From Archangiaceae bacterium (GTDB lineage Bacteria > Myxococcota > Myxococcia > Myxococcales > Myxococcaceae), in the NCBI GenBank assembly GCA_016879935.1, contig JAACJQ010000353.1, forward strand, positions 1 through 45,851: DNA of 45,851 nucleotides, given 5' to 3'. Positions 1-7,562 of this stretch are shown here, piece by piece. The translations under genes and the position numbers were made by a program. Each line of letters starts with the position of its first letter. Position 1 is the stretch's first letter. Under the pieces are notes generated by a model. That model worked only from the letters and a program-made list of their open reading frames with translations, did no database searches and was not told the DNA's origin.

Positions 1-195
1 AAACACGGCTGGTGGAAACACGGCTGGTGGAAACACGGCTGGTGGAAACACGGCTGGTGGAAACACGGCTGGTGGAAACACGGCTGGCGGAAACACGGCT
101 GGTGGAAACACGGCCGGTGGAAACGCGGCTGGCGGAAACACGGCTGGCGGAAACACGGCTGGTGGAAACACGGCTGGTGGAAACACGGCTGGTGG
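1..195 (+). repeat. 15-bp tandem repeat (13 copies) encoding NTAGG
   Basis: Thirteen uninterrupted copies of aaacacggctggtgg run from the window edge. Most differences are synonymous third-base changes (ggt/ggc, gct/gcc); one unit has gcg in place of acg. The unit length is a multiple of three, so copy-number change would lengthen or shorten the protein linker without a frameshift. The array probably continues upstream of the window. Confidence 0.95.
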
Positions 196-2410
196 AAACA
201 CAGCGCCTGTTGCAGTCGTCGCAGGCCGCACGGCGGTTCGCGCGGGTTCGACCGCGAGGCTCGATGGCACCCGCAGCTTCGACCCGTCCGACGCGGGCCC
301 CCTCTCCTACCGATGGGTCGAGCGCAGCGATGCGGGCGTCACCTTGAGCGTGAACGACTCGGTGCTCGCCAGCAGCCCCACCTTCGTCGCGCCCGCCACG
401 CCCCGACTGCTCGCGTTCGACCTCTCCGTCACCAGTCAGAGCGGCACCGCGTCTCCATTCGCGTCCACCATCGTCGAAGTCCTCGCGCCGCCCGCCGCGC
501 TGGTGAGTCCGAACACCGTGGTGATGCGCACTGGAACGAGCACGGTGCTCTCGGCGGCAGCCAGCTCCGATCCAACGGGCGCGCCGCTCACCTTCAGCTG
601 GAGCGTCGCCTCAGGCAACGTGCAGCTCTCGTCGACGACTGGCGCCAGCGTGACCGTCACCGCCCCGTCGCTGCCCGAAGCGGCGCAGGTGAGGCTGGTG
701 GTCTCGAACCCAGCGGTCAGCGCAGATCCGCTCCTCATTCCCATCGTCGTCTCGACCTCGGCCACGCCAGTCGCCACGGTCAGCGTCGGCCCGCCGCAGG
801 TCGTCGGGATCGGCACGAACGTCACCATCACGGCCACCGCGAGCTCGACGAACGCGACCGAAGGCTTCACGTTCAACTGGTCGCAGACGAGCGGCGGTGG
901 CCCGCTGGTTCTGGTCGGTCCCGCCTCGCCCACCGTCGGCTTCACCGCGCCAAACGTCACAGGTCGGCTCACCCTCACCGTCACCGCCACCGGTGATGCT
1001 GGCGCGGTCGGCATGGCCGTCGCCACCGTCGACGTCGAAGACGACGTGCAGCCGGTGCTGGTGTCGAGCGACCCGACCGACGCTCCCGGCGCCTCGGGAG
1101 GCTGGTATTCGTTGACGGCGACGTTCAGCGAACCGCTCGACCCCGCCTCGGTGAACCCGATGAACGTCTCGCTCCGAGAGGGGCTGTCGACGCCCGTCTC
1201 GGTCGACCTGCGCCTCGAGAACCAGGCCCGCACGGTGCGCATCACACCGCAGGTGCCGCTGATTCCCGGCGCGGCCTACACGCTCGACCTCGGCGCCGTC
1301 ACCGATGCCTCACCTCGCAAGAATCCGTTCGCCGGGCGCGCTCTCGCCTTCAACGCGCGGCAACCCAGGTTCACCAGCTGGTCGTACGCGACGGGGACCA
1401 GCCTTGGCACGTTGGCGTTTCCCGGCCTGGCCGTCTCCTCCACCCAGGCCTGGGTGTTCAGCCGCGATTGGACGGGGACGAACCTGGGGGAATACGCCTT
1501 CGAGCCCAACTTCGCCGACGGCGGCGTGCTGCAGAACCGCATCGCGCTGCCCGGGGGCATTCCTGCGCCCGTGTCGTCTCGGCGCGGCGTGGTGGTCAAC
1601 GACGTGCCCCACCTCTTGTGCCCCACCCCCATGTACCGAACGTTCTCGAGAACCAGCTCGAGCACCTGGAACTTCGTCGCCAGTGGGAGCGAGGCAGCGA
1701 TTGCGTCCGATGGCCAGCGGCTCGTCGGGGTCTCCGAGAACTATGGCCCTCACTGGCTGACGTTCACGAGCCCATCGACGGCGCCCCTCGATGAACAGGT
1801 CGACGACTACCGCGGCTCGTCACCAGCCTGGGTTGGGCTCAACCCCGCGGGGCAGGAGGGCGCCTTCGCGGCTGCGGTCTCGGGCACGGCACAGTTCCTC
1901 GTCATTCCCACCACGGCCCGCTCGCTTCGGGCCTACCTGCGGTTCGGCTCGGGCTCGTGGCAGAACCTCACCAACGTCTCGGTCCTGCCGTCACAGGCCC
2001 GCGAAGTTCGCGCCACCTTCAACGGCTCGACCCCGATCGTCTGCTACGTGCACATTCCCGTCACTGGCAGACAGCTGAGCTGTTCGTCGTGGAACGGCTC
2101 GACGGCCTGGAACCACACGACCGACCTCGCACCCGGCACGGTCGAGAGCCTCGATCTCTTCACCCGCGGACAGCTCACCTGGCTCACGTTTGCTGCGGGC
2201 GGCCAGATTCAGGTGAAGTGGCTGCGGGTTGGCGCAGCTGGCGCGTTGAACGTCTCGATGTTGAATGGGCCGACCGGCGTCGCGACCTGGAGCACGCCGG
2301 GCAGACCCAGCTCGAACCCTGAGACCTTCGCGACCGCGAACGCCCTGTACGTCGTGTGGGAAGAGTACGCGGCCCCCTGGAATCAACTCGTGCTGCACAA
2401 GGTGGAGTAG
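2..2410 (+). CDS. Large secreted Ig/PKD-fold protein, probable lipoprotein, 5'-truncated
   Basis: The frame is open from the first bases of the window, so the N-terminus lies upstream; 802 residues are visible. Residues 1-65 are thirteen NTAGG pentapeptides (one reads NAAGG), a linker of the kind seen after the lipidated cysteine of myxobacterial lipoproteins. Three Ig/PKD-like segments follow at about 68-345, each with an 'S-x-D-P...G-x-L-x-(Y/F)-x-W' style core such as RSFDPSDAGPLSYRW. Residues about 352-456 resemble a bacterial Ig-like (Big_5/SbsA) domain ('ATFSEPLDPASV'). The last 340 residues contain many short beta-type segments and may form a propeller, which is inference. Ig, Big_5 and linker content suggest an outer-surface protein. 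The function is unknown. The ATG at 344 is internal to the PKD-like region and is not the start. Confidence 0.8.
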   Translation, partial: NTAGGNTAGGNTAGGNTAGGNTAGGNTAGGNTAGGNTAGGNAAGGNTAGGNTAGGNTAGGNTAGGNTAPVAVVAGRTAVRAGSTARLDGTRSFDPSDAGPLSYRWVERSDAGVTLSVNDSVLASSPTFVAPATPRLLAFDLSVTSQSGTASPFASTIVEVLAPPAALVSPNTVVMRTGTSTVLSAAASSDPTGAPLTFSWSVASGNVQLSSTTGASVTVTAPSLPEAAQVRLVVSNPAVSADPLLIPIVVSTSATPVATVSVGPPQVVGIGTNVTITATASSTNATEGFTFNWSQTSGGGPLVLVGPASPTVGFTAPNVTGRLTLTVTATGDAGAVGMAVATVDVEDDVQPVLVSSDPTDAPGASGGWYSLTATFSEPLDPASVNPMNVSLREGLSTPVSVDLRLENQARTVRITPQVPLIPGAAYTLDLGAVTDASPRKNPFAGRALAFNARQPRFTSWSYATGTSLGTLAFPGLAVSSTQAWVFSRDWTGTNLGEYAFEPNFADGGVLQNRIALPGGIPAPVSSRRGVVVNDVPHLLCPTPMYRTFSRTSSSTWNFVASGSEAAIASDGQRLVGVSENYGPHWLTFTSPSTAPLDEQVDDYRGSSPAWVGLNPAGQEGAFAAAVSGTAQFLVIPTTARSLRAYLRFGSGSWQNLTNVSVLPSQAREVRATFNGSTPIVCYVHIPVTGRQLSCSSWNGSTAWNHTTDLAPGTVESLDLFTRGQLTWLTFAAGGQIQVKWLRVGAAGALNVSMLNGPTGVATWSTPGRPSSNPETFATANALYVVWEEYAAPWNQLVLHKVE

Positions 2411-2482
2411 CGGCAGAGCCCCGATTCGGGCTAGGGCTGCCGCGGGGCTCCACGGTGGCGTCTCTTTCGCCCGGAGCCCGTT

Positions 2483-3121
2483 CTGATCGACCTCTGTGAA
2501 GGCTGCGGCATGTGCTGCAACGGTACGTTGTTCAACTACGTCACGCTCATGCCCGACGACATGGCGAAGCTGAAGAAGTACCCGCAGCTTCGCTTCAAGG
2601 AGCGCAACGGCCAGGGCACCTTCAACGAGCCGTGCGTGCTGCATACCGGCAAGGGCTGCTCGGCCTACGACGATCGACCGGCGACCTGCTCGCGGTACGT
2701 CTGCGGCGTGCTGCTGCTGGTCGCCAAAGACGAGCTGACCGAGCTCGAGGCCGTGAACGTCATCAAAGAAGGCCGCGCGCTGGTCGACAACGTGAAGGAG
2801 CTGGTGCCCTTCGCGCCCGGTGAACCACTCGCCGTGAGCACGTGGGAAGCGGCGCCCGAGGAGTTCTCTGACGAAGCGAAGCTCGCGTGGGAGCGCACGG
2901 CGTACCACCTGCAGAAGTATTTCCTGCAGACCCTCAAGCCAGACCCCGTCGCGACGGACGACGTTCATCCCATTGCAGAAGGTGGAGTGACCACGGGGAA
3001 GCGGGTAGAGCGCGCGCATGCCCCGCCGCGTGCTCGTGCTTCATGGACCGACGCTGAACCTCGAGGCCGTGCTCGGCCGGCCCCTGCCGTCCCTCGACGA
3101 AGAGCTGGTGACGAAGGGTGA
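2483..3121 (+). CDS. YkgJ-family zinc/iron-chelating (CxxCxxCC) domain protein, likely CTG start
   Basis: The protein carries the YkgJ-type cysteine pattern C-E-G-C-G-M-C-C at its N-terminus, followed by a spaced C (EPCVLHTGKGCSAYDDRP) and C-S-R-Y-V-C. The family is thought to bind Zn or an Fe-S cluster; its cellular role is unclear. The first ATG, at 2510, falls inside the motif and would remove its first two cysteines. Between the in-frame stop at 2432 and that ATG there is no ATG, GTG or TTG. A CTG at 2483 sits six bases after GGAG (2473-2476) and restores the motif, giving 212 residues, so I chose it. The last 35 residues are Arg/Pro-rich and overlap the next gene by 104 bases, so the true C-terminus may be affected by an error or a shift. 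Confidence 0.65.
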   Translation: MIDLCEGCGMCCNGTLFNYVTLMPDDMAKLKKYPQLRFKERNGQGTFNEPCVLHTGKGCSAYDDRPATCSRYVCGVLLLVAKDELTELEAVNVIKEGRALVDNVKELVPFAPGEPLAVSTWEAAPEEFSDEAKLAWERTAYHLQKYFLQTLKPDPVATDDVHPIAEGGVTTGKRVERAHAPPRARASWTDAEPRGRARPAPAVPRRRAGDEG

Positions 3122-3842
3122 GGCGCTCGGCCTGACGGTCGAGACGTTTCAGGCGAGCGGTGAAGCGGCGTTGCTCGACGCGCTGCTCGAGAAACGTGAA
3201 GGGCTCGCCGGCGTCATCGTGAACCCCGCCTCCCTCGGGCCGGTCTGCTTCTCCATCGCTGATGCCGTCGAAGCGCTCGCCATTCCGTGCATCGAGGTGC
3301 AGCTGAAACACGACGCGAAGTCACGTGGCCGCAGCGCGCTCAAGCGCGTCGTCGAGAAGCAGTTCCACGGGCACGGCGTCGACGGCTACTTCAAGGCGCT
3401 CGCGTCACTCGCGAAGCTGGAACCGGCTCCTGTCGAGGCGACGGAAGAAGAAGCGACCGACGCTGATGAAGTCGCGACGCCGAGCGCACCGCCACGCGGA
3501 AAGACCATCGGCCGGCAGAAGCCTGCGCCGAGCGCCGCGCCTGTCGCTGCGAAGGGCAAGACCATCGGCAAGTCGATCGGCAAGGCCGAGAGCGCGCCTG
3601 CGAAGCCGAGTGCGGCAGGCACCATCACGCGTGCGCTGGTGCGAGATCAGATCACGGCGCGGCTGAAGAAGACGCTCAGCCCCGACGAGTTCGCGCAGTG
3701 GGCCCGCTCGCAGTGGGCGGCGATTCAGCGTGGCGTTCCAGCCGAAGATCCGAGGCTCGAAGACGTGCTGCTGCTGTTGTCGACGAGCGCGAAGGCCAGT
3801 GACCACGTCATCCTCTCCTACGCGGCGAAGCTCGAGTCATGA
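3018..3842 (+). CDS. Divergent type II dehydroquinase (AroQ)-like protein with C-terminal extension
   Basis: Residues 1-135 follow the layout of type II 3-dehydroquinate dehydratase: RRVLVLHGPTLNLEAVLGRP corresponds to the usual 'LNGPNLNLLGxREP', and the domain closes with GHGVDGYFKAL, like 'GxGADGYxLAL'. Catalytic features look altered. The REPxxYG tyrosine region reads GRPLPSLDEE, the 'NPGAYTHTS' loop reads NPASLGPVCFS, and the 'HISNxHxREEFRHxS' block reads QLKHDAKSRGRSALKR. Residues about 140-205 are an Ala/Pro/Lys linker with repeated GKTIG. The last 70 residues look helical. I infer an AroQ-fold protein that may have lost dehydratase activity. It overlaps rsmB by 4 bases (ATGA), which suggests translational coupling. 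Confidence 0.6.
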   Translation: MPRRVLVLHGPTLNLEAVLGRPLPSLDEELVTKGEALGLTVETFQASGEAALLDALLEKREGLAGVIVNPASLGPVCFSIADAVEALAIPCIEVQLKHDAKSRGRSALKRVVEKQFHGHGVDGYFKALASLAKLEPAPVEATEEEATDADEVATPSAPPRGKTIGRQKPAPSAAPVAAKGKTIGKSIGKAESAPAKPSAAGTITRALVRDQITARLKKTLSPDEFAQWARSQWAAIQRGVPAEDPRLEDVLLLLSTSAKASDHVILSYAAKLES

Positions 3843-5206
3843 CGCCTCCCGCGAAGAAGAAGACGCGCGCGCCGCTGGTGCCGCCGAAGAAGAAGGCACC
3901 GCTCTCGGCGCGTGGGCTCGCGATTCAGGTGATGTCGCGCGTAGCCGCGACCGACGCGTACCTGAACGTCGTGCTCGACACGGTGCTCGACGAGTTCCAG
4001 CCGAAAGACCCACGCGACGCAGGCCTGGTGACCGAGCTCTGCTACGGCGCGACGCGACGGCAGTTGGCCCTCGACTACGCGCTCACCACGGTGGCCGACC
4101 GCAAGCTCGAGTCCATCGAAGACAAGGTGCTCGCGGCGCTGCGGCTCGGCGCGTACCAGCTCTTCTACATGCGGGTGCCGAAGCACGCGGCCGTCGGAGA
4201 GACCGTCGACGCGCTGAAGTCCCTCGGCCTCGAGCGCGCCACCGGCTTCGTGAACGCGATTCTGCGCAAGCTGTCTGCGTTGGAGGCGCCTCCCCTGCCC
4301 TCGGGCGACGACGCGACGAAGCTGGCGGTCGCCGAGAGTCACCCCGAGTGGCTCGTGCGCCGGTGGCAGCGGCAGTTCGGCCCCGAGCGCGCGGCGTCGA
4401 TGGTGAAGGCCGACAACGACCCTCCGAACGTCGTCATTCGTGCGAACACCTCGAAGACGACGCGTGACGAGCTGCTCGCACAGCTGCTCGACGTGGGCGT
4501 GAAGGCGCATGCGGCGTCGACGTCTCCCGTGGGCATCGTGCTCGAGAACCCGGGCCGCGTGGAGGACCTGTTCGGCTACGCGGAAGGGCTCTGGCAGGTG
4601 CAGGACGAAGCGGCGCAGCTCGTGGGCGTGTACGCGCAGCTGCCCGAGGGCGCGAAGGTGCTCGATGCGTGTGCGGCCCCGGGCGGAAAAGCGTGTCACG
4701 CGGCCGAGCGAAACCAGGTGCTCGCCATCGACGTGCACGCGAACAAGCTGCCGAAGATCGAGAGTGAAGCGCGCCGGCTGGGCCTCAAGGAGCGCCTCTC
4801 AAGTCGCGCGCTCGACGCCTCGAAGCTGCCTGACGATCTGGGAGAGTTCGACGTGGTGATGGTCGACGCGCCGTGTTCGGGCCTGGGCACGCTGCGCCGT
4901 CACCCCGAGCTGCGCTACCGGCGCACCGAGAAGGACTTCGCGGGCCTCGCGACGTTGCAGCGTGAGATTCTCGAGTCATGCCAGCAGCACGTCGCGCCGG
5001 GTGGGCTGCTCGTCTACGCCGTATGCACGACCGACCCGACCGAAGGCGCTGATCAGATCGAGCTCTTCCTGCGCAGCCACCCTGACTTCACCGCCGAGCC
5101 GCCACGCGCGACGGGCCTGCCGCTGGTGCAGGGTTACCTGCGCACGCTGCCCGGGCCCGAGGGCTTCGATGGCTTCTTCGCCGCGCGTCTTCGCCGCATG
5201 TACTGA
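3839..5206 (+). CDS. rsmB: 16S rRNA (cytosine-967-C5)-methyltransferase RsmB
   Basis: This 455-residue protein has a Lys/Pro-rich N-terminal tail, then a NusB-like RNA-binding domain (about 25-165), then a Rossmann-fold RNA m5C methyltransferase domain. The SAM motif reads DACAAPGGKACHAAE. The two functional cysteines of the family are present: C346 in DAPCSGLGTLRRHPE and C396 in YAVCTTDPTEG, separated by 50 residues as in the E. coli enzyme. It methylates C967 of 16S rRNA in the cytoplasm. The start overlaps the stop of the AroQ-like gene in an ATGA, so the two are probably co-translated. The stop TGA directly abuts the stop of the convergent OmpA-like gene. The NusB plus methyltransferase order favours RsmB over RsmF. 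Confidence 0.9.
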   Translation: MTPPAKKKTRAPLVPPKKKAPLSARGLAIQVMSRVAATDAYLNVVLDTVLDEFQPKDPRDAGLVTELCYGATRRQLALDYALTTVADRKLESIEDKVLAALRLGAYQLFYMRVPKHAAVGETVDALKSLGLERATGFVNAILRKLSALEAPPLPSGDDATKLAVAESHPEWLVRRWQRQFGPERAASMVKADNDPPNVVIRANTSKTTRDELLAQLLDVGVKAHAASTSPVGIVLENPGRVEDLFGYAEGLWQVQDEAAQLVGVYAQLPEGAKVLDACAAPGGKACHAAERNQVLAIDVHANKLPKIESEARRLGLKERLSSRALDASKLPDDLGEFDVVMVDAPCSGLGTLRRHPELRYRRTEKDFAGLATLQREILESCQQHVAPGGLLVYAVCTTDPTEGADQIELFLRSHPDFTAEPPRATGLPLVQGYLRTLPGPEGFDGFFAARLRRMY

Positions 5207-6028
5207 TCAGGGCCGCTCGACGAGCTCGACGCGCCGGTTCTTCGCACGCCCGGCTTCGTCACGATTCGTCGCGACGGGACTGTAGGGACCGACGCCAGCA
5301 GCTTTGAGCCGGCCAGCGTCGATGCCGCGACCGACGAGCGCCGCGACGACGGCCGCAGCGCGATCGCCCGAGAGCTTCAGGTTCACCTCGAGCGTGGCAG
5401 TACTGTCGGTGTGCCCGACGACGAAGAGCTTCAGGGCCGGGTTGTCTTTGAGCAGCTTCGTCACCTGCACGAGCGTGGGCTCCGACTCGGGCTTCACGAC
5501 CGCCTTGCCAGTGTCGAAATAGATTCCGTACAGCGCGATCCTTCCCTCGGCAGCGAGCCCCTGCTTGAGCGCGGCAGCATCGGCCACGACCTCGACCTCG
5601 AGCGCCTTCGTCTCGACGATGACGAGCTCATAGATGGAGCCCTCGTTGAAGGCGCCGGCCTGCACGTACGTCTTCGCGCCACCCTTCTCGAACTTCGCGA
5701 CGGTGGTGTTGCCCTCGGCGGAGAGAATCTTCGCGCCGGCCTTCTTCATCGCGCCTTCGTAGTTGCGCGCGATCTGCACCATCGAGAGCTGTCGGCCGCC
5801 GGGCTGTACCGTGTAGCCGATGCGCGTGAGCTTCCCTTCCCACTTCGCGTCGGCGGCGGTGCAGTAGGCGCAGTCGTAGGCGTCCCACTCCTTCTGCTCG
5901 TAGCTCGAGATGTAATAGCCGGGCATTCGCGAGAGCAGCGGGTGGTCTTTGCTGCCATCGAAGTCGCGCTCTTCGGCGACCGAGGGAACGGCGAAGACGA
6001 GCAACAGCGCAACAGCGAGTCGAGTCAT
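5207..6028 (-). CDS. OmpA-family periplasmic/outer-membrane protein
   Basis: The protein has 273 residues. A signal peptide (MTRLAVALLLVFAVPSVAEE) is followed by a domain beginning DFDGSKDHPLLSRMPGYYIS, which resembles the DUF4892-type N-terminal region found in some OmpA-like proteins (tentative). The C-terminal 110 residues are a peptidoglycan-binding OmpA domain: YFDTGKAVVKPESEPTL, VVGHTDSTATLEVNLKLSGD RAAAV and the AxNRDEAGRAKNRRVEL ending are all present. The start at 6028 was preferred over an upstream in-frame ATG because AGGAGG lies five bases before it and the signal peptide starts there. The likely role is anchoring or sensing at the peptidoglycan. It lies downstream of the SWIM gene on the same strand with a 78-bp gap. 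Confidence 0.85.
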   Translation of the reverse strand: MTRLAVALLLVFAVPSVAEERDFDGSKDHPLLSRMPGYYISSYEQKEWDAYDCAYCTAADAKWEGKLTRIGYTVQPGGRQLSMVQIARNYEGAMKKAGAKILSAEGNTTVAKFEKGGAKTYVQAGAFNEGSIYELVIVETKALEVEVVADAAALKQGLAAEGRIALYGIYFDTGKAVVKPESEPTLVQVTKLLKDNPALKLFVVGHTDSTATLEVNLKLSGDRAAAVVAALVGRGIDAGRLKAAGVGPYSPVATNRDEAGRAKNRRVELVERP

Positions 6029-6106
6029 GGGTGCCTCCTGGCACTGGCACGGTTCCACTCGTGGTGACCGCTCACAAGCGTCATGGAGGGCGCTGCTTGT
6101 CGCAGA

Positions 6107-6547
6107 TCACGCCGTGAGTTCGTGGAGCGCAGCCAGCAGCGCAGGCTCGGTGCGCGCACGCGAGAGCAGGCCCTCCATCAGCTCACGCAGCGAGAGGTCC
6201 ATGAGCTTCTCCTTGAGGTGCGAGAGCTCGGCTTCGGCGCGGCGGCGCTCCTGGTCGAGGTGCGCGAGGGTGACGGCGACGGTGTGTTTGCAGATCTGTC
6301 GGGTGTTGCCGATGGGGCACGTGCAGTCGAACGAGAGGCCGTCTTCGCGCACCCAGATGCGAACTTCGTACGGTTTGCGGCCGGTCTCGGCGGGCTTCAC
6401 GATGCCGGCGAGCTCGCCACCCGCCGATTGCACGCCGAGCACGCGGCCTTCGCCGAAGCACTCTTCACCGCGGGCGAAGGTCTTGCCGCCGACGATCATC
6501 GCGAGGGTGTCACGGTGAAGCACGTGGGTGATGGGCACGGTCTGCAT
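6107..6547 (-). CDS. Small SWIM zinc-finger protein
   Basis: This 146-residue protein contains a SWIM-type zinc-binding motif, CxCx(n)CxH, read as CTCPIGNTRQICKHTVAV at about residues 74-91. It is preceded by a beta-rich segment (YEVRIWVREDGLSFDCTCP) typical of SWIM domains and followed by a charged helical tail. SWIM domains bind zinc and are found with helicases, transposases and standalone DNA-associated proteins. This one stands alone, so its partner is unknown. It is divergent from the methyltransferase at 6670, with 122 bp between them for regulatory sequence. Confidence 0.8.
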   Translation of the reverse strand: MQTVPITHVLHRDTLAMIVGGKTFARGEECFGEGRVLGVQSAGGELAGIVKPAETGRKPYEVRIWVREDGLSFDCTCPIGNTRQICKHTVAVTLAHLDQERRRAEAELSHLKEKLMDLSLRELMEGLLSRARTEPALLAALHELTA

Positions 6548-6669
6548 GGAGCGGCTTCTTACTCCGCGGCCTGACGCGTGTGCCCTGCTTCGACCGGCTC
6601 GACTCGCGACAGTGATGTCACGGCTCCCTCGGAGGCGGTGGCGGCACAGGCCTTGCGAAGGGCGCGCGC

Positions 6670-7512
6670 ATGTCGAGGCGACCCTTCTTCACGGCGTGTC
6701 CCGTGTGCGAGTGCCATGTGAGGGCGCCGCTCATCGAGTTCCCCGAGCTGGTCTACGTGCGGTGCGGCGGGTGCGGGCTCATCTACAAGTCGGAGCAGGT
6801 GGAGCGGCTCGGCGTCGGCTACGAAGACGAGTATTTCAAATACAACCGCGCCGGGTTTCTCAAACGCTGGGCGCATCGCGTACGAAAATGCATGCGACAG
6901 TTGAGAGATTGTCTGGTGGTGACACCCGACGCGAAGGTGGTGGTCGATGTGGGGTGCTCTGCCGGCTACGTGCTCGAGGCGGGCAGGCGACTGGGGCTCG
7001 AGCCGATTGGTGTCGACATCTCGCAGTTCGCGGTGGGGTTGTGTCGCGAGAAGGGCTTTCGCGCCGAGCTGGGCAGTCTGTCGAGCATTCCGTTGGCCGA
7101 TGAGTCGGTCGACATCGTGACGTTGAAGCACACGCTCGAGCACGTGCCCGATCCGCTCGCGGGGTTGAAGGAGTTGTTCCGCATTCTGCGGCCAGGCGGC
7201 TCGGTGCTGATCGTCGTGCCCGATGCAGACAAGTGGAAGATTGCGTTGATGCCGCGCGTAGGAAGAGACCTGCGACCCGAGCTGCGCGGGTGGCAACACC
7301 ATGTCTACTTCTCGAGCAGCACGTTGCGGTTGGCGTTGGCGCGATGCGGGTTCGAGGTGATGCACGAAGACAAGGCGGTGTTCCGACGCAACGCGAACCC
7401 GATCGTCGAGTGGCCACGGTTCGCGATGTACTGGGTCACGTCGAAGCTGGGCCGGTTGCTCCGCCTGCGCCGCGAACTGCACGTCGTGTCACGAAAGCCA
7501 ATGATGGGCTGA
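6670..7512 (+). CDS. SAM-dependent methyltransferase with N-terminal zinc ribbon
   Basis: The protein has 280 residues. Cysteines 10, 13, 32 and 35 (CPVC...CGGC) form a zinc-ribbon-like knuckle before the methyltransferase fold. Motif I reads VVVDVGCSAGYVLEAG and is followed by the acidic motif II residue in GVDIS. LKHTLEHVPDPLAGLKELFR and ILRPGGSVLIVVPD match class I (Methyltransf_11/23) motifs. This zinc-ribbon/methyltransferase arrangement is common in sugar or polyketide modification loci, but no such genes are adjacent, so the substrate is unknown. The C-terminal part contains aromatic and basic stretches (GWQHHVYFSSSTLRLAL). Confidence 0.8.
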   Translation: MSRRPFFTACPVCECHVRAPLIEFPELVYVRCGGCGLIYKSEQVERLGVGYEDEYFKYNRAGFLKRWAHRVRKCMRQLRDCLVVTPDAKVVVDVGCSAGYVLEAGRRLGLEPIGVDISQFAVGLCREKGFRAELGSLSSIPLADESVDIVTLKHTLEHVPDPLAGLKELFRILRPGGSVLIVVPDADKWKIALMPRVGRDLRPELRGWQHHVYFSSSTLRLALARCGFEVMHEDKAVFRRNANPIVEWPRFAMYWVTSKLGRLLRLRRELHVVSRKPMMG

Positions 7513-7562
7513 GTGGAGGCGTTGAGGCATCATGCTGCGCCCGAAGGCAACCGTGGGGTCTG

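Noticed and set aside
1-195. CRISPR-like array
   Set aside because: The units are contiguous 15-mers without spacers and lie in a coding frame.
12-347. Frame reading METRLVETRL repeats at the window start
   Set aside because: This is the wrong frame of the NTAGG minisatellite; the NTAGG frame continues into the PKD-like protein.
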